Shown here: positions 18,395-26,015 of the stretch, piece after piece
How positions within the stretch are numbered: the first letter of the stretch is position 1
Layout of the letters: each line of letters begins with the position of its first letter
Translations under genes and position numbers: made by a program
The notes under the pieces: generated by a model
What the model was told of the DNA's origin: nothing
The model's input: the letters and a program-made list of their open reading frames with translations, nothing else
Databases searched by the model: none
NCBI GenBank assembly: GCA_029391995.1
Contig: CP113924.1
Span: 1,209,001 to 1,273,000, forward strand
Length of the DNA: 64,000 bases
Source of the DNA: Streptococcaceae bacterium ESL0729
Lineage (GTDB): Bacteria; Bacillota; Bacilli; Lactobacillales; Streptococcaceae
Direction of reading: 5' to 3'

Positions 18395-19678
18395 CTACTG
18401 GATTTGTACAGTCACTAAAGCCTTACTTACAATCTTGTAACCCAGATAAACCTCAATATCAATTATTGCTTCCCTCCTACTTTCAGATATTACCTTGGGA
18501 TAGATTTCAAGAACATCGTCAATGTTTACCGCATCAATAAAATAAATATTTAATTGGTCAACTAAAATAGTTTTATTTTTACTTTTAGCCATCAGCCTGG
18601 CTGCTATATTAGAGATAATCTCGACAAGAACTCCATTTGAGATATTACCTGTCCCATTCATCATAAGAGGGTCAACCTTGAAGGTGTAGTGATTTTGCAC
18701 CTCCCTAACTAAAGTAGCCAAGTTGTCACTCATGGTATGGGAAAACTGATTTTGCTCTTCTGATTCCTGAAGACTTCTTAGGACATCAATCTTACTAACT
18801 AGACCCAAAAAGGTCTGCTCCCTACTTACAACAGGTAAAAGCTCAAAGCCATCAAAAATCATCCTTTGGCTGGCACTTGCGACCGTTGTATCAAGGAAGA
18901 CAGTTACTGGATTTCTGGTCATTATCTTATCAATGGTAAGATTTGAGGCCTTGCCTACCACATCCCTCATGGTGACTATCCCAACGACCATGCGATGCTG
19001 GTTGATAACGACAAAACGACTGCTATTGGTCTTTTTAACCAGGTCATTATAGTCCTTTACGGTGCTTGTCTCATTTAAGCTTGTAATATTCTCCCGGTAG
19101 ATGTCTGCAATGGTTAAAATATCTTTTTTAATCAGCTCATTACTAAGGGCTCGGTTGATTCGACTTGCCACTGTAAAGGTATCAAATGTTGTCCGCATAA
19201 TGGGGACCTTGACCTTATCAGCCCAGACGAGAACCTCATCTTCAATGGGGAAACCACCTGTTACTAAGACAGCATTATTTTCCTTAAGGGCTAAGATCTG
19301 GATGTCCTTTCTGTCACCAACAATTAAGAGGCCACCAACAGAAAGGTATTTTTTGATGTGTTCTTTGGTCATGGCACCGATAGCAAACTTATTAAATTCC
19401 CGGTCCATTCCTTCACGTCCACCCATGACCTCAGCATTTGAAATCTTAGCAATCTCCTCATAGGTCAAGCGTTCAATGATCTTTTGCTCCTTGGTCGCAA
19501 TCCTAATGGTTCCAGCCCGGTCAACAACGGCCACAAGACCCCGTCTTTCTGCCTCCTTGATGGCCCTGTAGGCTGTCCCATCACTAACGGAAAGCTTTTG
19601 CGATAGACCCCGTACACTAACCTTCTGGCCCACCTTTAAGTCTTCAATGTATTCAATAATTTCCTGGTGTTTACTCAT
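18395..19678 (-). CDS. HTH-DRTGG-CBS-hotdog domain regulator (YtoI-like)
   Basis: 427 residues. Order: winged helix-turn-helix (about 1-65, VSDGTAYRAIKEAERRGLV), DRTGG domain (about 75-185, VGDRKDIQILAL, VLVTGGFP), two CBS motifs (about 190-310, FVVINQHRMVVGIVTMRDVVG and ELLPVVSREQTFLGLVSKIDVL), and a C-terminal hotdog/thioesterase-like domain (about 315-427, MMNGTGNISNGVLVEIIS). CBS pairs often bind adenine nucleotides, so it may be a nucleotide-sensing DNA-binding protein; its targets are unknown. Its start overlaps the preceding GNAT stop by 8 nt (translational coupling) and it is followed closely by the DHH phosphoesterase. Confidence 0.9.
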   Translation of the reverse strand: MSKHQEIIEYIEDLKVGQKVSVRGLSQKLSVSDGTAYRAIKEAERRGLVAVVDRAGTIRIATKEQKIIERLTYEEIAKISNAEVMGGREGMDREFNKFAIGAMTKEHIKKYLSVGGLLIVGDRKDIQILALKENNAVLVTGGFPIEDEVLVWADKVKVPIMRTTFDTFTVASRINRALSNELIKKDILTIADIYRENITSLNETSTVKDYNDLVKKTNSSRFVVINQHRMVVGIVTMRDVVGKASNLTIDKIMTRNPVTVFLDTTVASASQRMIFDGFELLPVVSREQTFLGLVSKIDVLRSLQESEEQNQFSHTMSDNLATLVREVQNHYTFKVDPLMMNGTGNISNGVLVEIISNIAARLMAKSKNKTILVDQLNIYFIDAVNIDDVLEIYPKVISESRREAIIDIEVYLGYKIVSKALVTVQIQ

Positions 19679-20231
19679 TTTCCTTTAAATAATCTGCTCT
19701 TTCTATCCTATATTCAGAAAATAAAACAATTTCCTTGGTGTACTTATTTGAAGACTTGTATTCCCTAATCTTCTTCATCTGAGCCTTCTCAGCCACCCGC
19801 TTACTAGCAAGATTTCTAACATCAGCTACCAAATCAAGACTTGTAAGTCCAAATTTCCTAAAGGAGAAGTCAATCAAATTTTTAAGGGCCTCAGTCATAA
19901 GGCCACACCCCCAATAGTCTTTATTAATAACATAGCCTATCGTAGCTGATTTTTCCTTGTGATTGAGCTTGATAAAGTCAATGGTTCCAATCATCTTCCT
20001 TTCATCTTTGAGCACGATGGCCCATTTACCCAAAGGTTTTTCCATAAAATTTCGAGCCAGGGAGAGCTCAGTTTCAGCTAAATTTTTATGGGGCGGGAAA
20101 ATAAAGATTAAATTTTCTGGCTTTGACGCATACTCATACATATCTTCTGCATCCTGAATTCTTAAAGGTCTTAAAAGAAGTCTTGGTGTTTCAATAATAT
20201 TGTATCTGGCAAGCTCGACTAAAATATTCAT
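19671..20231 (-). CDS. GNAT acetyltransferase, RimJ/RimL type
   Basis: 186 residues. ETPRLLLRPLRIQDAEDMYEYAS is the typical RimJ-like N-terminus, followed by KMIGTIDFIKLNHKEKSATIGYVINKDYWGCGLMTEALK with the acetyl-CoA loop (WGCGLMTEAL). Substrate unknown; the family modifies protein N-termini or small molecules. RBS GGGGGA before the ATG at 20231. It heads the ytoI-nrnA transcript and overlaps ytoI by 8 nt. Divergent from the DUF1694 gene with only 63 bp between the starts. Confidence 0.87.
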   Translation of the reverse strand: MNILVELARYNIIETPRLLLRPLRIQDAEDMYEYASKPENLIFIFPPHKNLAETELSLARNFMEKPLGKWAIVLKDERKMIGTIDFIKLNHKEKSATIGYVINKDYWGCGLMTEALKNLIDFSFRKFGLTSLDLVADVRNLASKRVAEKAQMKKIREYKSSNKYTKEIVLFSEYRIERADYLKENE

Positions 20232-20278
20232 TACATCCCCCTGGTAAATAGTATATTCTAGCCTTATTGTACCATATT

Positions 20279-20287
20279 TGCTATAAT
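20279..20287 (+). promoter_or_regulatory. Extended -10 directly in front of the DUF1694 gene
   Basis: TGCTATAAT ending at 20287; the ATG begins at 20295. No -35 at the usual distance and no Shine-Dalgarno in the 7 nt between. Confidence 0.6.
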
Positions 20288-20294
20288 GCGGGAC

Positions 20295-20747
20295 ATGGAC
20301 ACTAATATAAATGATCGATTGGAGCGTTCTGCCTTAGGTGAGGGACGATTTAATCCAGATGAGCAAAAAAAATACCTAAATACCTTCAGGGAAAGAATTA
20401 TTTTAACCATTGACTTTGAAGACGCCAAAAAGAAGGAAGTTATTGATAATTTTGACGCTGTCTTATCTGATTTGGCTGGCAAATATGAAAATATGGCTGT
20501 CAAAATCAACGGAAATCTTGATGATAATATCAGTACCAAGTATGCTAAAATAGCCAAAACACATGGTATTCCGGCTTCTATAATTTCAACCAGCCTAACG
20601 GCCTCAAGATTTGGTGTTATTATCCACTCAAACACAGCCTTAAATGCTGACCATTTTGACATCTATGAGCGTTATAACAACCTACTCAAGGCCAAAGAAG
20701 TTATTAAAAAGAAAAAGGAAGGCTTTTTGAAGAGACTTTTCAAATAA
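20295..20747 (+). CDS. YueI-family (DUF1694) protein
   Basis: 150 residues from MDTNINDRLERSALGEGRF. The NPDEQKKYLNTFRERIILTI segment and the basic C-terminus (KKKKEGFLKRLFK) fit the YueI/DUF1694 family, whose function is unknown. An ATG three codons upstream overlaps the -10 box itself and cannot be used by a transcript made from that box. The chosen ATG lies 7 nt after TGCTATAAT, so the mRNA is probably leaderless. Single gene with a terminator at 20762-20786. Confidence 0.88.
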   Translation: MDTNINDRLERSALGEGRFNPDEQKKYLNTFRERIILTIDFEDAKKKEVIDNFDAVLSDLAGKYENMAVKINGNLDDNISTKYAKIAKTHGIPASIISTSLTASRFGVIIHSNTALNADHFDIYERYNNLLKAKEVIKKKKEGFLKRLFK

Positions 20748-20761
20748 ACTTCCCAGATTAA

Positions 20762-20786
20762 GGGCTAACTTGCAGTTAGCTTTTTT
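20762..20786 (+). terminator. Terminator of the DUF1694 gene
   Basis: GGGCTAACT-TGC-AGTTAGCT then T6. Confidence 0.88.
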
Positions 20787-20796
20787 ATTTTGCACA

Positions 20797-20874
20797 AAAA
20801 AAGGCACATACCCCACCTACTTAGTGCTGCTACCGTCAGGTCCTGACACGCTTCGTAAACAAGATATTGCCTCG
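20797..20874 (-). ncRNA. ffs: Signal recognition particle RNA, short bacterial type (4.5S/scRNA)
   Basis: Minus strand holds the conserved domain IV: GUCAGG, ACC-UGAC-GGU apical stem with a URRC-type tetraloop, then AGCAGC and ACUAAG. The ends GGCA and UGCC can close the long stem, and T7 follows at the 3' end (20803-20797). An extended -10 (TGTTATAAT, 20889-20881) puts the start near 20874, giving about 78 nt without an Alu domain. It lies directly downstream of tadA, a common arrangement in Bacilli. Confidence 0.93.
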
Positions 20875-20880
20875 AGTTCA

Positions 20881-20889
20881 ATTATAACA
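20881..20889 (-). promoter_or_regulatory. Extended -10 promoter of the SRP RNA gene
   Basis: Minus strand TGTTATAAT, located between the tadA stop and the RNA. Confidence 0.6.
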
Positions 20890-20893
20890 TACT

Positions 20894-21382
20894 CTATTTT
20901 TTTCGTCTAGCCTTAAAAAATTTTTTCATGATAGCACTACATTCTGCTTCAAGAAGGCCTGCTTCTACCTGGACCCTATGGTTAAGTCTTGGGTCCTCCA
21001 AAATTTGATAGAGGGAGACGGCTCCTCCGAATTTTTGATTGGCCGCCCCAAAATACACCTGGGGAATCCTCGCAAGTCCGATAGCTCCAGCACACATAAC
21101 ACAGGGCTCGATGGTCACAAAGAGGGCACAGTCAGTCAGCCGCCAGTTGCCGATAAAGTCATTGGCTAGATTAATGGCACATACCTCAGCATGATCAACT
21201 GCCCTTTGCTGCAACTCCCTTTGGTTAAAGGATCTGGCTATAATTTTCCCGTCCTTAACAAGGACAGCCCCAATTGGAACCTCCTCATTATCAAAGGCTT
21301 TTTGGGCCTCAAGAAGGGCTTGACTCATATAGTACTCTTTTTCTTCCTGGCTAAAAACCAGCTCCTTGTAATCAGATTTCAT
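20894..21382 (-). CDS. tadA: tRNA-specific adenosine deaminase
   Basis: Converts A34 to inosine in tRNA-Arg(ACG). 162 residues from MKSDYKELVFSQEEKEYYM. Zinc deaminase motifs HAEVCAI (His, catalytic Glu) and PCVMCAGA (two Cys) are both present, with VPIGAVLVKDGKII upstream. The start at 21382 overlaps the end of the upstream MBL gene by 11 nt; an in-frame extension further upstream would run deep into that gene and is not conserved. The RBS is weak, so translational coupling is likely. The SRP RNA follows. Confidence 0.95.
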   Translation of the reverse strand: MKSDYKELVFSQEEKEYYMSQALLEAQKAFDNEEVPIGAVLVKDGKIIARSFNQRELQQRAVDHAEVCAINLANDFIGNWRLTDCALFVTIEPCVMCAGAIGLARIPQVYFGAANQKFGGAVSLYQILEDPRLNHRVQVEAGLLEAECSAIMKKFFKARRKK

Positions 21383-22148
21383 TAAAATCCCATTTTCTGT
21401 GAGGAGCTGAAAGCTCAACCGGAATTGATTCAGCCTCATCTTTTGCTTCCTGTAAGAGGCTTTCCAAATAATTTTCTTTCGCAATGTGCTCTGGTGCGTG
21501 TTGAGGTAGGTGGGTTAAAACCAAAAGATCAACAGAAGCTTCTTTAGCAATTTTTCCTGCCTCATAGCTTGTAAGATGAGCCGGATGATGCTCCCGTCCC
21601 TTAAAGAAATAAACGTCAGCTAAAAACATTTGAGCATCCCTTGTAAAATCAACAAGTTCATCAAACCAGCCAGTATCACCTGTAAAGACTAAACTTTGGC
21701 CTGTCTTTCGCTCAACAATTCTCATGGCATAACAAACAACTGGGTGAACAGTTTTGATGAAGGTGATATCAAAGGGACCAATTTTTTGAAGGCCTGAAAC
21801 ATTATAGGCATGACCCTTAGAAACATCCTTTAAGGTCAGGCGTTTAAAACTTTCAGGGTCTTCGTCATGACCATAGATATCAAGAATTTTTCCGTCCCAC
21901 TCATCTTTAGGCCACAACTGGCGGTACTGCTGGAGTACGCCCAAATCTGCTATATGATCTTGATGGTAGTGACTAATAATCACTGCATCAAGCTCGAGTG
22001 GTGACAATTCATGCTCAAGCTCTGTAACAGCTCGGCTTCCTGCATCAATCAAAAGATTAAAACCAGATTCACTGGTCAAAAGATAGCTAGTTGTCCCAGC
22101 ATCCTTATAGGGATATCCTCCCCAACATCCTAAGCTTGTTAATTTCAT
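21372..22148 (-). CDS. MBL-fold metallo-hydrolase (YhfI-like)
   Basis: 258 residues from MKLTSLGCWGGYP. Metallo-beta-lactamase fold: SHYHQDHIADL (HxHxDH), VHPVVCYAMR, FTGDTGWFDELVDF, and a late THLPQHAP. This resembles the RNase Z-like/YhfI group of uncharacterised hydrolases; substrate unknown. The ATG at 22148 has AAAGGAGG at 11 nt; a TTG three codons earlier would be only 3 nt from the RBS. Translationally coupled to tadA by an 11-nt overlap. Confidence 0.88.
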   Translation of the reverse strand: MKLTSLGCWGGYPYKDAGTTSYLLTSESGFNLLIDAGSRAVTELEHELSPLELDAVIISHYHQDHIADLGVLQQYRQLWPKDEWDGKILDIYGHDEDPESFKRLTLKDVSKGHAYNVSGLQKIGPFDITFIKTVHPVVCYAMRIVERKTGQSLVFTGDTGWFDELVDFTRDAQMFLADVYFFKGREHHPAHLTSYEAGKIAKEASVDLLVLTHLPQHAPEHIAKENYLESLLQEAKDEAESIPVELSAPHRKWDFNEI

Positions 22149-22445
22149 TTTCGACAATCCCTCCTTTAGAATTAATAAGTTTATTATAACAAAATAAATA
22201 CCCCCGGTCGCAACCAGGGGTATTTAAGGAGTTTTATGAAAAAGAAAAGTTTACTGATAATTAATCAGTAGGATAAGTCGTTATGTACGACTATTTAAGG
22301 GCTGACGCTAGTATATAAATCAAACCTTAAAGAAAACTTAAAATAATTTTATTTTACTTAAAGTTTATTTGTTATCAAACTATAATTAAAAAAATTACAA
22401 TTTTTTAGAATTTGTATGCCCAAAATAACTGACTTAGCTCTATTA
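22149..22445. other. AT-rich intergenic region with hairpins
   Basis: No gene of normal size. It holds the met operon terminator (22198-22226), a plus-strand AAGGAG-ATG-11-codon mini-ORF (22226-22270, MKKKSLLIINQ), two small hairpins (ACTGAT/ATCAGT at 22252-22268; AGTCGT/ACGACT at 22275-22292) and a long A/T-rich stretch to the metP stop. Confidence 0.6.
22198..22226 (-). terminator. Terminator of the met operon
   Basis: Minus strand AAATACCCCTGGT-TGCG-ACCGGGGGTATTT, 13-bp stem with one G-U pair, then ATTTTGTT. It lies about 220 nt after the metP stop. Confidence 0.7.
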
Positions 22446-23129
22446 TCAAGATTTTTTATTTTTACTGGCTACTTTTATGGTCAAATTTCCGATTATTTGG
22501 GTAATAAAGACCAAAAGTAAAATTATCACTAAGGCAACAAGGGTCACATCATTGTGATATCTTTGGTAACCTTTAGAGATGGCAAGCTGTCCAAGGCCGC
22601 CTCCACCTACTGCACCGGCCATAGCAGTAAGTCCGATAATTGAAATCATTGTGAAATTACAAGCCCTAATAATCGGAACTAGCCCCTCCCTCAAGTAAAC
22701 CCTAAAGATAATACCAAGGTCGCTAACACCCATTGACTTTGCAGCTTCAATAACCCCAGGATTAACCTCCAGGAGGGCATTCTGAATTTGGCGGGCAAAG
22801 AAGGGTACAGTCCCCACAACTAGGGGGACAATGGCAGCTGTAGTACCTACAATAGTTCCTACAATTAGGCGGGTAAAGGGAAAAATTACGGCCAGCAATA
22901 TAACAAAGGGAATGCTTCGCCCGATATCAACTATCTTATCTAAGATAGTATAGATAAACTTATTTTCCTTGAGGCCCCCTTTACCGGTAACTAACAAAAT
23001 AATTCCTAAAATTAAACCTAAAAATCCTGCAATCAAGGCTGACACCAAGGTCATATAGATGGTCTCAAGACTTGCTTGGATAAAATCATCTGGAATTTGA
23101 CTGGCATAGGGAAAGTATTTTTCAATCAT
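22446..23129 (-). CDS. metP: Methionine ABC transporter permease
   Basis: 227 residues with five or six hydrophobic segments and the ABC permease EAA-type loop (EAAKSMGVSDLGIIFRVYL, about 137-155) that docks on the ATPase. Together with MetN and a MetQ lipoprotein it imports L/D-methionine. Overlaps metN by 4 nt. Last gene of the metQ-metQ-metN-metP transcript. Also named metI in other species. Confidence 0.95.
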   Translation of the reverse strand: MIEKYFPYASQIPDDFIQASLETIYMTLVSALIAGFLGLILGIILLVTGKGGLKENKFIYTILDKIVDIGRSIPFVILLAVIFPFTRLIVGTIVGTTAAIVPLVVGTVPFFARQIQNALLEVNPGVIEAAKSMGVSDLGIIFRVYLREGLVPIIRACNFTMISIIGLTAMAGAVGGGGLGQLAISKGYQRYHNDVTLVALVIILLLVFITQIIGNLTIKVASKNKKS

Positions 23130-24142
23130 TTTTTACCTCCAATTTTTTCAATGGTAACACTCTGTGTCCTTAAGTATTCCCTAAGCTCATCCAGATTAGG
23201 TTTTTGGTCAAAACTAACTAATAAACTACCAAAGGGTGTATCCTGTAAGTATTCAATATTTCCATATAATATGGTTGCAGTCAGGTTAAATCTCTTGTAA
23301 AGCTCAATGATAACCGGGTCCCCTGTGTTATTACCAGAAAATTTAAGCTCATAAATATCTGCATCCTTATTGTGGCTGATAATTTTCTTTTCAGCCTGCT
23401 CAATATGGGTAGCTGTTCTTATAAAGTCACGGGTTAAGACCTCTTCTGGTTCATTGAAAATATCAACTACCAGACCATGCTCAAGCACACGTCCCTCCTC
23501 CATAACAGCAACCTTATTACAAATCTCTTTGACTACTTGCATTTCATGGGTGATAACAATAATTGTAATACCAAGAACTTCATTAACTTCCCTAAGTAAA
23601 TCAAGAATGGCAAGGGTTGTCTTTGGATCTAGGGCACTTGTGGCTTCATCACAAAGGAGGATTTTAGGGTCATTTGCCAGAGCACGTGCAATGGCTACCC
23701 TCTGCTTTTGTCCACCTGAAAGTTGCGAAGGATAAAAGTTTTTCTTGTCCAAAATCCCAACTAAATCAAGCAGGCGTTCAACCTTTTGGGCTTCCTCATC
23801 CTTTGACAGGCCACTTCCCTTTAGGGGAAAGGCTACATTTTGATAGATGGTCCGGCTTTCCATGAGGTTAAAGTGTTGGAAAATCATCCCAATCTTTTTT
23901 CGCTCCTCCCTAAGTTCCTTACCACTTAGTTTTTCCAAATTCTTCCCATCAACAACAACCTGACCACTGGTCGGTTTTTGCAGAAGGTTGACTACCCGTA
24001 CAAGGGTTGACTTACCAGCCCCTGAGTAACCAACAATCCCGTAAACATCCCCCTTATCAATCTTAAGAGAGACTCCATTAACAGCAGTTACATCCTTTGA
24101 GCCCTGCCTAAATTTGACTACTATATCTTTTAAATCAATCAT
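23126..24142 (-). CDS. metN: Methionine ABC transporter ATP-binding protein
   Basis: 338 residues. Walker A GYSGAGKST (about 38-46), signature LSGGQKQRVAIARAL, Walker B LLCDEATSALDP, H-loop VITHEM, and a C-terminal NIL domain (about 262-335) that in MetN of E. coli binds methionine and shuts transport down. Lies between the two lipoprotein genes and metP, overlapping metP by 4 nt. Methionine specificity is inferred from the NIL domain and the MetQ partners. Confidence 0.96.
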   Translation of the reverse strand: MIDLKDIVVKFRQGSKDVTAVNGVSLKIDKGDVYGIVGYSGAGKSTLVRVVNLLQKPTSGQVVVDGKNLEKLSGKELREERKKIGMIFQHFNLMESRTIYQNVAFPLKGSGLSKDEEAQKVERLLDLVGILDKKNFYPSQLSGGQKQRVAIARALANDPKILLCDEATSALDPKTTLAILDLLREVNEVLGITIIVITHEMQVVKEICNKVAVMEEGRVLEHGLVVDIFNEPEEVLTRDFIRTATHIEQAEKKIISHNKDADIYELKFSGNNTGDPVIIELYKRFNLTATILYGNIEYLQDTPFGSLLVSFDQKPNLDELREYLRTQSVTIEKIGGKK

Positions 24143-24220
24143 TAACTACTCCATACTCTACTAAGCTAATAAAAAGAGGAAGGAAGTCCCAAAGGACCAT
24201 CTTCCTTAAACTACCTTTAA

Positions 24221-25054
24221 CTATTCCCAAGCTGGAAGGTCATTCCCACCTGTCTCATCCTTAATAAGTCCTGCTATCTTATCAGTCTGATAGGCTGCAA
24301 CAATCTTCTTAAAGTCAGGATTTGATGCGTCTTTCTTCTTAACTGCTACTAAATTTTTATAAATCTCGCCAACCTTTGATAGATTATCCGTATCAAGATA
24401 GATGGCATCTTCTTTTGGTTTTAAACCACTATCAACAGCGTAGTTGGTATTGATTACAGCTGCCGCTACATCTGGGAGGGCTGCTGGTGTTTGCGAGGCA
24501 TCAAGTTCCTTGATGTCCACTTGCTTTAAGTAGCTTTCAATATCATCCTTACTTGGAGATGATGGTGCATTATCCTTAAGCTTGATTACCTTGATGGCAT
24601 CCAGGAGCTGAAGGGCACGCCCTCCATTTGTAACATCATTTGGAATGGCTATAGTATCCCCTGATTTAATGTCTTGATAGCTCTTTAATTTGTCAGAATA
24701 TAGTCCCATGGGCGACACGTAGGTATAGCCAATGGATACTAGATCTTGATTTTTCTCCTTGTTATAGTTATTCATATAACCAATACTTTGGAAGGCATTC
24801 AAATCAAGGCTTCCATCAACTAGAGCATCATTGGGAGTATTGTAGTCACTAAACTGCTTGATTTTAAGATCAATTCCTTCATCCTTCAAATCCTTTGCGA
24901 CTGTCTTCCAAATCCTATCTTCTACATCAGACACTACACCAAGAGTATAGGTTTTTTTGCTATCAGAAGAACCACTCTTTTGATTACCACAGGCAGCAAG
25001 GCCCAAAAGGGCACATCCTGCAAATAATGTTACTAGTAACTTTCCTTTTTTCAT
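24221..25054 (-). CDS. metQ: MetQ-family methionine-binding lipoprotein, second copy
   Basis: 277 residues. Lipobox LAAC (Cys about 22) after a hydrophobic signal, so it is anchored in the membrane and faces outward. NLPA/MetQ family features: YTLGVVSDVEDRIWKTVAKDL, IKQFSDYNTPNDALVDGSLDLNAFQ, AIPNDVTNGGRALQLLD, and the C-terminal GNDLPAWE. It is roughly 70 percent identical by eye to the copy 31 nt upstream, and both share length and C-terminus, so they are a tandem duplication. metN follows after 78 nt. Which copy carries which substrate is unknown. Confidence 0.94.
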   Translation of the reverse strand: MKKGKLLVTLFAGCALLGLAACGNQKSGSSDSKKTYTLGVVSDVEDRIWKTVAKDLKDEGIDLKIKQFSDYNTPNDALVDGSLDLNAFQSIGYMNNYNKEKNQDLVSIGYTYVSPMGLYSDKLKSYQDIKSGDTIAIPNDVTNGGRALQLLDAIKVIKLKDNAPSSPSKDDIESYLKQVDIKELDASQTPAALPDVAAAVINTNYAVDSGLKPKEDAIYLDTDNLSKVGEIYKNLVAVKKKDASNPDFKKIVAAYQTDKIAGLIKDETGGNDLPAWE

Positions 25055-25085
25055 AAGGCACTCTCTCCTAAATTACCCCAAAATT

Positions 25086-25919
25086 TTATTTCCAAGCTGG
25101 AATATCGTTACCACCTGACTCTTTTTCAAGAAGGGCTGCTGTCTTATCTGTTTGGTAAGCTTTAACAATCTTCTTGAAGTCTTCATTTGATTCATTTTCT
25201 TTTTTAACAGCGATGACGTTCTTGTAGATATCGCCAACCTTAGACAGGTTATCTGTATCAAGGTAAAGAGCATCCTTCTTAGGTTTCAATCCACTGTCAA
25301 CAGCGTAGTTGGTGTTAATTACAGCTGCTGCTACGTCTGGAAGGGCTGCTGGAATTTGTGAAGCATCAAGTTCTTTGATGGTAACATCTTTTGTATTTGT
25401 TTCAATGTCATTTACTGACGGTGAAGCTGGAGCATTTGATTTAAGCTTGATGACACCAATGGCATCAAGTAGTTGAAGGGCACGTCCACCATTTGTAACA
25501 TCGTTTGGAATGGCGATAGTATCTCCTGCTTTGATATCCTTATAATCTTTTAATTTACTTGAATAAAGGCCAAGAGGTGAAATAAGGGTATAACCAATAG
25601 AGACAAGGTCACCATTTTTTTCCTTGTTATAGTTTTGAAGGAAGGCTACGTGCTGGAAGGCATTTAGGTCAATACTTCCATCTTCCAAGGCATCATTTGG
25701 AGTATTGTAGTCGCTAAACTGCTTGATTTTAAGATCAATTCCTTCATCTTTTAAGGTTTCAGCAACTGACTTCCAAACATTATGGGCTGAATCTGAAACA
25801 ACTCCCACTGTATAGGTTTTTTTCTCTTCCGATGCTGAATCTTTTTTACCACCGCAGGCTGTAAGGGTTAAAAGGGCAGCTCCTGCAAGTAGGGCTGTAA
25901 ATAACTTAAACTTTTTCAT
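25086..25919 (-). CDS. metQ: MetQ-family methionine-binding lipoprotein, first copy
   Basis: 277 residues, lipobox LTAC, then the same NLPA/MetQ body as the next gene (VGVVSDSAHNVWKSVAETL, GSIDLNAFQHVAFLQNY, AIPNDVTNGGRALQLL, GNDIPAWK). The region around residues 75-90 (HVAFLQNYNKEK against SIGYMNNYNKEK) is a main difference and lies near the ligand cleft of the family, so the two proteins may prefer different methionine forms or peptides. AAGGAG precedes the ATG. It is the first gene of the operon. The 95-bp upstream gap shows no SAM riboswitch or T-box; control is not visible. Confidence 0.94.
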   Translation of the reverse strand: MKKFKLFTALLAGAALLTLTACGGKKDSASEEKKTYTVGVVSDSAHNVWKSVAETLKDEGIDLKIKQFSDYNTPNDALEDGSIDLNAFQHVAFLQNYNKEKNGDLVSIGYTLISPLGLYSSKLKDYKDIKAGDTIAIPNDVTNGGRALQLLDAIGVIKLKSNAPASPSVNDIETNTKDVTIKELDASQIPAALPDVAAAVINTNYAVDSGLKPKKDALYLDTDNLSKVGDIYKNVIAVKKENESNEDFKKIVKAYQTDKTAALLEKESGGNDIPAWK

Positions 25920-26015
25920 ATTTATCTCCTTGATATGTTTTTTACTGTAAAACTATAATAACACAAGGAATAAAAAATTCGGCTTATCATTTATTTATAA
26001 GGCCATTAAGTTTTT

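Noticed and set aside
25920-26015. SAM riboswitch or met-box upstream of metQ
   Set aside because: No SAM aptamer blocks fit in 95 bp; TATAGTTTTACAG resembles only half of a streptococcal MetR-type box.
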